From Archangium violaceum Cb vi76 (GTDB lineage Bacteria > Myxococcota > Myxococcia > Myxococcales > Myxococcaceae), in contig NZ_JPMI01000277.1 in assembly GCF_000733295.1 (NCBI RefSeq), positions 1 through 64,000 on the forward strand: 64,000 nt of DNA, given 5' to 3'. The notes beneath the pieces were generated by a model. The model ran no database searches and was not told where the DNA came from. It saw only the letters and a program-made list of their open reading frames with translations. The translations under genes were made by a program, and so were the position numbers. Numbering within the stretch: the stretch's first letter is position 1; every line of letters starts with the position of its first letter. Shown here piece by piece: positions 1-6,784 of the stretch.

Positions 1-1098
1 ATCACGGCCACCGACGAGACGGCCCACCTTGTCTCCCACCACCTTGGGGGTGATGAAGAAGCCCTCGGCCATCTGGCCCACCACGAAGGTGCCCGCCACC
101 GCGGCGAGCTGCCACGGTCCCTGCCAGGACAGCATCAGCCCCAGCCCCGCCAGCACAATCCCCAGCCCCGTCCCCAGGTACGGCACCATGTTGCCGAACC
201 CGGCGATGACGCCGATCACGATGGCCAGGTCGATGCGCGCGAACCACAAGCCCGTGCCGTAGAGCACCGAGAGGATGGCCCCCACGGTGATCTGCCCACG
301 CACGAAGGCGGACAGGACGTCATCCACCTCGGAGAAGCGCCGGCTGACCAGCCCCACCGCCCGGCGCGGCATCAGTCCCTTCACCATGCCCACCAGCTGC
401 GGGTAGTCCTGGAGGAAGAAGAAGCCCAGTACCGGTACCACCAGCAGGCCCAGTAGCGTGGCCACCACCCGCGCGGTGTTGCCCGCGAAGCTCGCCACCA
501 GCCGTGCCGCCGTGGGCCCCGCGCTCTGGAGGATCTCCGAGGCCTGCGCCCCCAGCTCCGTCATGCGCTGGCGCAGCAGATCCGGCAACGGACGTCCCAG
601 CAGCAACTCCACCTGCGGCACCACCCGCTCGCTCGCCCGGCGGAAGAAGTCCGGCAGCTTCACCGCCTCCTCCCGGAAGACCGGGATGAGGTAGAGCACC
701 GCGCCGATCAGCAGCAGCAGGCTCCCGGTGAACACCACGCTCGTCCCCAGGGTGCGGTTGAGGCCCCGGCGCTCCATGGCGGTGACCAGCGGGTTGAGCA
801 CGTACGCCATGGCGAGCGCCAGCAGCACCGGCACCGCCACGCCTCCGAACACCGACAGCAGCGCGAACACCAGCGCCAGCGAGCCCACCATGGCCGCCGA
901 CCAGGCGAAATCCACCCGCCGGGCCTCGGCCTCGGAGAGCTCGCCCTCGGCGGGCGGTGGCTCCACGGGAACGGGCTCGGGGGCCGGCCGCGGCTCCACC
1001 GCTTCGGTCTTCACCACATGCAGGGACGTCTCCGCTGGAGCGACCCGCGCCACTGGCGCCTTCACCGCGCGCGCCTTGCCTCTCTTGTTACGTCCGAT
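1..1098 (-). CDS. AI-2E family transporter (PerM/YdiK-like), 3' end off the window
   Basis: Partial multi-spanning inner-membrane protein of the AI-2E/PerM exporter family; 366 codons are visible and the C-terminus lies beyond base 1. After a Pro/Glu-rich cytoplasmic N-terminus come a membrane hairpin ending near NPLVTAMERRG, a long amphipathic soluble segment, and family-typical helices around GFFFLQDYP and GFGNMVPYLGTGLG. The family exports small molecules or acts as a Na+/H+ antiporter; the substrate cannot be told here. The start is unusual. There is no ATG after the upstream in-frame stop. A good ribosome site, AAGAGGAG, lies six bases before an ATC codon at 1098; the first conventional alternative is GTG at 1065 with a poorer site. 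It follows the DnaA-N-domain gene by 45 bases on the same strand, so co-transcription is likely. Confidence 0.85.
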   Translation of the reverse strand, partial: MGRNKRGKARAVKAPVARVAPAETSLHVVKTEAVEPRPAPEPVPVEPPPAEGELSEAEARRVDFAWSAAMVGSLALVFALLSVFGGVAVPVLLALAMAYVLNPLVTAMERRGLNRTLGTSVVFTGSLLLLIGAVLYLIPVFREEAVKLPDFFRRASERVVPQVELLLGRPLPDLLRQRMTELGAQASEILQSAGPTAARLVASFAGNTARVVATLLGLLVVPVLGFFFLQDYPQLVGMVKGLMPRRAVGLVSRRFSEVDDVLSAFVRGQITVGAILSVLYGTGLWFARIDLAIVIGVIAGFGNMVPYLGTGLGIVLAGLGLMLSWQGPWQLAAVAGTFVVGQMAEGFFITPKVVGDKVGRLVGGRD

Positions 1099-1143
1099 GG
1101 CGGGCTCCTCTTGTTCCGTATCGTCCGCGGGATAGTACCCCGT

Positions 1144-2457
1144 CTATCCGAGAAGCGGCGCACAGACGCCCTCGGCCTCCCGCCAGCACACGCCCTCGAG
1201 GCCACGCTCCCGCGCGAGCTGCTCCACCATCGGGCCGTAGTGCTCCTGTACCCACTGGCGGAAGTGCGCGTCCGGCACCTCGAGCACCAGGCGGCCATTC
1301 TCCACCCCCACCGCCCGGGCCTGGGCCAGCCATGTCAGGGCGTACCGCTTCCCATGGTCGTGCAGCCACGCGAGGCACTCCCGCCAGTGGCGGCCCGCCT
1401 CCGTGGACACGTCCACGGACGGTGCACCGGACAGCTCGGAGGGATCCTCCCGCTTCACGGGCTCGAGGTAACGGCTCCAGACCCGGGGCGTACAGAACGC
1501 CTGCGCCGTGCAGCGGGGCTCCCGGCTACGCCCCCAGTCGGAGTGGAGGTACCCGCGCCAGGCGTCCAGAAGACGTCCCTCGTCCCCGCCCACCTTGCGC
1601 AGGGCTCCGCGGTACCAGCTCGCCCAGGCCTTGGGCTGCTCCTCCGAGGGGAGTCCGGGAAGTGCCCGGCCGCGCTCCTCCTGGCATGTCTCGAAGAAGG
1701 CAGCCGCGGCCCGGGCCGGAGACTCCTCCTCGACCGGGGACGGCTCGGATGCCGCGTCCTCGGACTCCGGAGCCCGCCATACGTCTCGCGGCGGAGAGGA
1801 CACCGGCACCATGTGCGTTCCTGGCAGCGCGAGCTGGACGGGCGTGGCCTCCACCGGCACCACGGGCACTTCCTCGTCCGAGGGCGGGGCGACGGGAGTG
1901 AGCCGTCCGCCCGATGATCCCGTCTCCAGTGCTGCTGCAGAAGAAGAAGTCTTCTTCTCACTCTCCTTCTCTTTTCTCTTTCTGGAGGAGGACGTCCCGG
2001 ACGTGTCCACGGGACGTCCGGCGGACGCGCCCGTGGCCTTGGCAGCCCGTTCCCGGCGCTTGCGCTCGGCCTCCTTGCTCCTCTTCTCGAGGACTTGCAC
2101 GTAGCGATCACAGAGGGTGAAGCGGACGCTGTCCCCTTCCCTCACCAGGATCCCCGCGCGCAGCAGCGCGTCCCAGAACGCGCCGGGAGCGCCCGTCCAT
2201 CGGACCGCGCCCTCCACCGCCTCCTGCCACACCGCCTCGTCCATGGACATGTCCGCGGACGCGTCCGTGGACCGTCCGCCGGACAGTCCGAAGGGCTCGA
2301 ACCGTCCCGAGGGCAACGCCTGCACCGCCCAGATCTGCAGCTCCACCATGGCCCCCACGAAGGCCCGCCGCTCCATCCCCAGGGTGCGAGCGGCGCACAC
2401 CACGGGGAGGCTCATGGGAAAGCCCACGTCCACCTGTACCCAGTCCAACCCGGCCAT
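1144..2457 (-). CDS. DnaA N-terminal-domain protein, unknown function
   Basis: 437 aa. The ATG at 2457 is chosen because GGGGAGG lies eight bases upstream and the protein then begins MAGLDWVQVDVGFP; the frame stays open further upstream but that part looks non-coding. The N-terminal 150 residues resemble primosomal/phage replication proteins with a winged-helix look (VDVGFP, VEGAVRWTG, ILVREGDSVRFTL). A basic, Ser-rich linker follows. The last 90 residues (WRECLAWLHDHG, LVLEVPDAHFRQWVQEHY) match the DnaA N-terminal domain, which in DnaA binds DnaB helicase and regulators. There is no AAA+ core or DnaA domain IV, so it is not the initiator. A role in replication loading or control is inference. 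The promoter region holds a phased TGTAGC repeat. Confidence 0.7.
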   Translation of the reverse strand: MAGLDWVQVDVGFPMSLPVVCAARTLGMERRAFVGAMVELQIWAVQALPSGRFEPFGLSGGRSTDASADMSMDEAVWQEAVEGAVRWTGAPGAFWDALLRAGILVREGDSVRFTLCDRYVQVLEKRSKEAERKRRERAAKATGASAGRPVDTSGTSSSRKRKEKESEKKTSSSAAALETGSSGGRLTPVAPPSDEEVPVVPVEATPVQLALPGTHMVPVSSPPRDVWRAPESEDAASEPSPVEEESPARAAAAFFETCQEERGRALPGLPSEEQPKAWASWYRGALRKVGGDEGRLLDAWRGYLHSDWGRSREPRCTAQAFCTPRVWSRYLEPVKREDPSELSGAPSVDVSTEAGRHWRECLAWLHDHGKRYALTWLAQARAVGVENGRLVLEVPDAHFRQWVQEHYGPMVEQLARERGLEGVCWREAEGVCAPLLG

Positions 2458-2650
2458 GCTCAACGCCTCCCCTGGGTCCGGCTCGAAGGGAACGCCGTGC
2501 CACCCTCCTCGAACACGAGAAGGCCGCACTGATCGGCGTGATCCATGCCCCGCGATCTGCGCCGTCCCATCCGCATCGTCTAGCCCCGGCTCCGCTGATC
2601 CGCCGGGCGTGAACGATCCGCGGAGCCGGAATATCGGCCCCCGCACGCGA

Positions 2651-2690
2651 TACATGTAGCAGCCGCTACAGGGTGCTACAGGCCGCTACG
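2651..2690. promoter_or_regulatory. Phased TGTAGC/GCTACA repeat, putative operator
   Basis: Reading the + strand, TGTAGC at 2655-2660 is followed by GCTACA at 2665-2670, GCTACA at 2675-2680 and GCTACG at 2685-2690, each exactly 10 bases apart (one helical turn). The palindrome TACATGTA occupies 2651-2658. The array lies about 200 bases upstream of the DnaA-N-domain gene on the minus strand and downstream of the PEGA lipoprotein gene. The regular spacing suggests cooperative binding of a repressor or activator; no known binding protein is assigned. Confidence 0.45.
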
Positions 2691-2729
2691 CAAAACCGCC
2701 TCCTGTGCGCGAGGAGCGCCCGCGTTGGA

Positions 2730-3119
2730 TCAGTCCGTGCCGCCGCTCTGCTGCTGCATCGACTTCAGCTTGATCGTCAGCCCCGCCCGGGCACTGTTGG
2801 GCTCGAAGTACGTGGTGTACGGCCAGTAGCCGTCCTTCTTCACGTCGATGCGGTGCATCCCCAGGCCCACCTGCAATCCGCTCGGCTTGCCACCGAAGTC
2901 GGTGCACACGCCCTGGAGCACCCCGTCCAGATGCACTTCGGCGTCCTCGGGCTCGCACCGCAGCAGCAGGTTGCCGTTGCGCGACCGCATGGCGCGCATC
3001 AGCTCGCGCGCCCGGTCCGCCGCCGGAGAATCCACCTGCTCGGGACCCGAGGCACACCCGAGCACCAGCCCCACCAGGGCCCACCACCCGCGACTGCGCT
3101 TCATCCGCTCCGGGGCCAT
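2730..3119 (-). CDS. PEGA-domain lipoprotein
   Basis: 129 aa from ATG 3119 (124 aa from ATG 3104, which begins MKRSRGWW). A hydrophobic signal ends in a lipobox, LVLGC, so it should be a lipid-anchored envelope protein. The mature part has the PEGA pattern: LLLRCEPEDAEVHLDGVLQG, then a turn, then GMHRIDVKKDGYWPY. PEGA domains are small beta domains of surface and periplasmic proteins, often in peptidoglycan or S-layer contexts. It begins 11 bases after the stop of the LPP20-like gene, whose last bases supply a GAGGCGG ribosome site, so the two are one operon. The specific function is unknown. Confidence 0.75.
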   Translation of the reverse strand: MAPERMKRSRGWWALVGLVLGCASGPEQVDSPAADRARELMRAMRSRNGNLLLRCEPEDAEVHLDGVLQGVCTDFGGKPSGLQVGLGMHRIDVKKDGYWPYTTYFEPNSARAGLTIKLKSMQQQSGGTD

Positions 3120-3130
3120 CTCGTCCGCCT

Positions 3131-3925
3131 CTACTTGATGAGGATCGCCACCCGGCCCCCGGCCAGGAGACTCGGGTCCATCCCCGCGAGCGCCTTCGCC
3201 GCGTCCGGCCCCAGCAGCAGATCCGAGCCCTGAAGCCGCGACGCCTCGAGCACCAGCGGCTTCGCGCCCACCAGCTCCGACTTCCGGGCCGCCTCCAGGC
3301 TCTTGAAGAAGCCCGCCACGCCCGTGCTCTTCCGGGTCTCGGCGGACAGCGTCTCCAGGCCATAGAGGGACTGCCCGGACTCGTCGAGCACCCGGGGCGC
3401 CAGCACCGGCGTCATGTCCAGCTTCCGCGCGTCCAGCACCAGCCCCGTGTGCTTCTCCCGCGCGTCCTTCTTCGGCCCGGCCGGTTTCGCCTCCGCCGGC
3501 TCCGTCGTCGCGGTAGTCGTGGTGCCAGCGGATGCCGGAGTCACCAGCACCGAGGTCAACGCCCCGAGCGGCACCTCCACCGCCATCTGCACGCCGCTAT
3601 CGGAGAAGTAGCGCTTCTGGACGACCTTGTAGCCGCGCAGCACGTCCTCGATCTGGCGGCGGGTCTCCTCGCGGGCCATCTCCTCGCCCACGGTCCTGTC
3701 CGCGCGCAGACGCAGGCCCTTCACCTGCTCCAGCAGATCCGCGAGGACATCCTCCTTCGCCGAGCGCTCCGCGCCCAATCTCGCCTGGGACGGGTTGGAG
3801 GCCTTCACGTCCGGCGGTCCATCCCCCGTCTCCCGGAGGACCTGCCGCTGCCAATCCACCCCGTTGCCCTGCGCCAGTGCCGACAGCGGAACCGCCAGCA
3901 CGAGCGCCCACAGTGCACGCCTCAC
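3131..3925 (-). CDS. LPP20-like/FlgT-N-like secreted protein
   Basis: 264 aa. The GTG at 3925 is chosen because GGGGAGG lies four bases upstream and the protein then begins with a clean signal peptide (VRRALWALVLAVPLSALAQG). The middle (ERSAKEDVLADLLEQVKGL through GVQMAVEVPLGAL) fits the LPP20 / FlgT N-terminal domain found in Gram-negative surface lipoproteins. The C-terminal part contains TGLVLDARKLDMTPVLAPRV and LYGLETL, which recurs in paralogues of this family. There is no lipobox cysteine, so it is probably periplasmic or outer-membrane associated. First gene of a pair with the PEGA lipoprotein; function unknown. Confidence 0.7.
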   Translation of the reverse strand: MRRALWALVLAVPLSALAQGNGVDWQRQVLRETGDGPPDVKASNPSQARLGAERSAKEDVLADLLEQVKGLRLRADRTVGEEMAREETRRQIEDVLRGYKVVQKRYFSDSGVQMAVEVPLGALTSVLVTPASAGTTTTATTEPAEAKPAGPKKDAREKHTGLVLDARKLDMTPVLAPRVLDESGQSLYGLETLSAETRKSTGVAGFFKSLEAARKSELVGAKPLVLEASRLQGSDLLLGPDAAKALAGMDPSLLAGGRVAILIK

Positions 3926-4024
3926 GTATCCTCCCCGCTCCTGTTTCGAAGCACCGGATTCAACCGGCCCGCTCCAAGCCAGGTCAAGGAAGGCCCGCCC
4001 GCCCACCTGCCAACGGAGCGCGGC

Positions 4025-4363
4025 TCAGTGTGCCTGCGTGCTGCGTGTCACGTACTCATCAATCAACTGGCGGTGCCGCTGGGTGAGCAGCGTGAAGCGC
4101 ACGCCCGAGCGCTCGTCCCGGCGCGCCCCCGCCTCCACCCACTCGCGCACCACCTCGCCCTCGGCGTAGATGACCTCGGTCGAGCCGGGAAGCTGGAACT
4201 GGAGCCCCACCCGCCGGGTGTCCTGCTCGGGCTCGAGCAGGCGCGCCAGACTCACGCCCTCGTGGCTGATGTCGGCGGCGCGCGCCATGTACGGCACGCC
4301 CCCCATGTACTTGTTCAGGTAGATGTCGAGGGGAACCCGCGCGTTCTTCCGCTTGTCGCTCAT
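4025..4363 (-). CDS. PilZ-domain protein
   Basis: 112 aa from the ATG at 4363, where the PilZ domain begins at once (MSDKRKNARVPLDIYLNKYM). The RKNAR segment and DISHEGVSL correspond to the RxxxR and D/NxSxxG elements that bind cyclic di-GMP in canonical PilZ domains; the first is slightly non-canonical, so binding is likely but not assured. There is no other domain, so this is a stand-alone cytoplasmic adaptor. In myxobacteria such proteins act in motility and polysaccharide control. It is divergent from the FKBP gene across a 160-base intergenic region. Confidence 0.8.
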   Translation of the reverse strand: MSDKRKNARVPLDIYLNKYMGGVPYMARAADISHEGVSLARLLEPEQDTRRVGLQFQLPGSTEVIYAEGEVVREWVEAGARRDERSGVRFTLLTQRHRQLIDEYVTRSTQAH

Positions 4364-4523
4364 CTCTCTCGCCCTCCGGGTGGCCGGAGCCGCTACAGGA
4401 CGCTTCAGCGCCGCAGCAGCCTGTGGCGAGGGTAGGAGCATCCGGCCGGAGGGCAAGAAAACCGCCAGCGGGAAGAGACGGGCGGACCTATTGTTCCGCT
4501 GCCACTGAGAAAGGCGGAGACAC

Positions 4524-5210
4524 ATGCGATTGGGAATGTTGGGAGCGGTCATGCTCGCCCTCACCGGGCTCCAGGCGAACGCGCAGGAGCTCAAGACCGA
4601 GGAGGAGAAGACGGTCTACGCGCTGGGGCTGTCGATCGGCCGGAGCATCAAGATGTTCGACTTGAGCCCGGCGGAGCTCGAGCTCGTCAAGAAGGGCATG
4701 ACGGACGCGGCCACGGGTGCGAAGCCGGCGGTGGACTTGGAGAAGTACGGGCCCAATCTGCAGCCGCTCGCCAAGAGCCGGCAGGAGCGCGCTGGGCAGA
4801 AGTTCCTGGAGACGGCCTCCAAGGAGAAGGGCGCCACGAAGCTGCCCTCGGGCGTCGTCTACAAGGAGCTCAAGGCCGGCACCGGTTCCAGCCCCAAGGC
4901 GACCGACACGGTGAAGGTGAACTACCGCGGCACCCTGATCACTGGCACCGAGTTCGACAGCTCGTACAAGCGCGGCGAGCCCGCGGAGTTCCCCCTCAAC
5001 GGCGTCATCCCCTGCTGGACCGAGGGCGTGCAGAAGATGAAGGTGGGCGGCAAGTCGCAGCTCGTGTGCCCGGCGAAGGTGGCCTACGGCGACCAGGGCT
5101 CGCCTCCCACCATCCCGCCCAACGCCACCCTGGTGTTCGAGATCGAGCTGCTCGGCATTGGCGGCCAGGGCGCGGACGTGCCCCGGGCGGCTCCGCAGCC
5201 GAAGAAGTAG
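4524..5210 (+). CDS. FKBP-type peptidyl-prolyl isomerase, secreted (FkpA/Mip-like)
   Basis: 228 aa. An N-terminal signal peptide (MRLGMLGAVMLALTGLQANA) sends it to the periplasm. Residues 25-105 are the helical dimerisation arm of Mip/FkpA proteins (YALGLSIGRSI). Residues 110-215 are the FKBP fold, with VKVNYRGTLITGTEFDSSY, FPLNGVIPCWTEGVQKM and the closing strand TLVFEIELLGI. It should catalyse cis-trans isomerisation of proline bonds and assist folding of exported proteins. AAAGGCGGAG lies just before the ATG. A GC-rich hairpin follows the gene. Confidence 0.92.
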   Translation: MRLGMLGAVMLALTGLQANAQELKTEEEKTVYALGLSIGRSIKMFDLSPAELELVKKGMTDAATGAKPAVDLEKYGPNLQPLAKSRQERAGQKFLETASKEKGATKLPSGVVYKELKAGTGSSPKATDTVKVNYRGTLITGTEFDSSYKRGEPAEFPLNGVIPCWTEGVQKMKVGGKSQLVCPAKVAYGDQGSPPTIPPNATLVFEIELLGIGGQGADVPRAAPQPKK

Positions 5211-5218
5211 GCAGTCCC

Positions 5219-5249
5219 GGGTGGGGGGCGGAGAACGCGTCCCCCACCC
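5219..5249. terminator. GC-rich hairpin between convergent genes
   Basis: GGGTGGGGG (5219-5227) pairs perfectly with CCCCCACCC (5241-5249) around a 13-base loop. It lies between the ends of the FKBP gene and the acetoacetate-decarboxylase-fold gene, so it could serve both strands. No T-run follows, so termination efficiency is uncertain. Confidence 0.5.
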
Positions 5250-5267
5250 CGCCGCTCACACGGGCGG

Positions 5268-5897
5268 CTAGAACGCGGTCTCCACCGTGGGCCCGGGCAC
5301 GGTGATGGACATGGGGTGGGCCCTGACGCTCCACGAGGCCGGACCCTGGAGGCGAAACGGGAAGCGCTCCGACCACTCCTCCACCCGGAGTCCTCCCGGC
5401 GCGAGCCGCGCACTCATCCATCCCACGAAGGTGGTCCACCCACCCGGCGCACCTCCGACGCCGGGCATGGGCACCGGGAGCGGGGGCCAGAAACCCGGGC
5501 GCTGATTCATCCCGAACGTGGCGATGGGACCCGAGGCGTCCGCCACCCGCACGCGCCCCTCCTCCCAGGTGAAGGTGGCCAGCTCCTTCGGAAGGCGCCA
5601 CATGCGGCGGCCGCCCCAGAGCGAGGCCTCGCTGGTCACCCAGATATGGGGGATCCACAGGCCCACGTGCAGACCGTGCCGCACCAGCGGGCCCACCATC
5701 AGCTCGTCATACTGGAGCGTGCCCGCGCGGTAGCGCATCAACACCACCATGGCCATGCGCGAGGAGAGCAGCGGCTTCCAGGGCGCCGGGCAGGGGACGT
5801 CCCGGTCCGCCTTCACCAACCCTCCCCAGCACTCCCCGCTCATCCGCCAGGGGGCGGGCGGAAAGGGAACCTCGGCCAATTCGGACGGCTGCATCAT
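5268..5897 (-). CDS. Acetoacetate decarboxylase-fold protein
   Basis: 209 aa from ATG 5897 with GGAG seven bases upstream. It matches the acetoacetate decarboxylase family: YDELMVGPLVRHG in the central barrel, then SLWGGRRMWRLPKELATFTWE, which contains the RxPKxxA segment that carries the catalytic lysine in the true enzyme. The protein is shorter than classic Adc (about 245 aa), and family members also act as aldolases or dehydratases, so the reaction is open. It starts 21 bases after the membrane-cyclase-like gene and is almost certainly co-transcribed with it, which suggests it modifies the same metabolite. Confidence 0.7.
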   Translation of the reverse strand: MMQPSELAEVPFPPAPWRMSGECWGGLVKADRDVPCPAPWKPLLSSRMAMVVLMRYRAGTLQYDELMVGPLVRHGLHVGLWIPHIWVTSEASLWGGRRMWRLPKELATFTWEEGRVRVADASGPIATFGMNQRPGFWPPLPVPMPGVGGAPGGWTTFVGWMSARLAPGGLRVEEWSERFPFRLQGPASWSVRAHPMSITVPGPTVETAF

Positions 5898-5918
5898 GAA
5901 GGATCTCCAGTATGGGAT

Positions 5919-6683
5919 TCAGGCGGCCTCGCGCATGGGCGCCCGAGCATCCTGCTCCTCGAGCGGCGTCTGTCCACGCGCCCTCTGGGCGGCCCACCTC
6001 GTCACCATCACCGCGTAGAGCAGATCCACCAGGAAGATGGACGCGCAGACGAAGTGCAGGAAGGAGAGGCTGGGCAGCCAGGGCTCGGCCAGGCCGATGA
6101 CGTAATGGCACTCGATGGACGTGCCGAGTGTCCCCAACAGCTTGAACCACGCCGCTGGCACCGACAGCCCGCGGCCTCCCTGGTGGCGGCGCTCGAAGAA
6201 GAAGAAGATGAAGGCCACGCTCATGATGAGGTTGATCATGAACGCGCCGACCAGTGCCAGGATGTCCCGGTACTGGAGATAGAAGGTGTAGAGCCCGATG
6301 CCTCCCATCACCGTGGTGACCGCCACGATCGGATGGAAGTAGCGGCGCACCTCGGGGATGCGCTGCAGCGAGGCCCCGTAGCGCAGCAGCTGGTAGACGA
6401 TGAGCACATCCACGAAGAACCAGATGCGATCGAACGCATGCCACAGCGGCACGGGATTCGGGATGACCCAGGACGCCAGGAACTCCCAGGCGAAATTCAG
6501 ACAGATGGCGACCAGGGGGAACCCAGGGGCCCGATCCCTGAATCCCTGCCGGATGGCGAAGACATAGGCGATGATCCAGAAGACGCAGCCGATCTCCCCG
6601 ATGATGTTGAACCAGGAGAAGGGATCGAAGGCTCGCGGATCCACACCTGCCGTCAGGGCGCTCAGTTCATCCGTGGTGCTCAA
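5919..6683 (-). CDS. Integral-membrane protein resembling Pyr4/PaxB terpene cyclases
   Basis: 254 aa, about seven hydrophobic helices, no signal peptide. NFAWEF places a Glu at residue 67 in the second helix, followed by WFFVD (Asp 92) and, in the last helix, IFLVDLLYA (Asp 220). Fungal meroterpenoid cyclases of the Pyr4 family depend on an acidic pair, a Glu near residue 63 and an Asp near 218, in the same two helices, and bacterial relatives are known. I infer cyclisation of a prenylated substrate in the membrane. The start is TTG at 6683 with a weak GAGAAAG site; no ATG is available. First gene of a pair with the decarboxylase-fold gene. Confidence 0.6.
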   Translation of the reverse strand: MSTTDELSALTAGVDPRAFDPFSWFNIIGEIGCVFWIIAYVFAIRQGFRDRAPGFPLVAICLNFAWEFLASWVIPNPVPLWHAFDRIWFFVDVLIVYQLLRYGASLQRIPEVRRYFHPIVAVTTVMGGIGLYTFYLQYRDILALVGAFMINLIMSVAFIFFFFERRHQGGRGLSVPAAWFKLLGTLGTSIECHYVIGLAEPWLPSLSFLHFVCASIFLVDLLYAVMVTRWAAQRARGQTPLEEQDARAPMREAA

Positions 6684-6784
6684 GGGCTTTCTCGCCAGCG
6701 GGGGCCCGGATGTTCACGCCGGGCCCGATGAGGTGAGAATCCATACAACATCCGCTTGGAGCTGAACACCCGGGCCCGGGGCCA

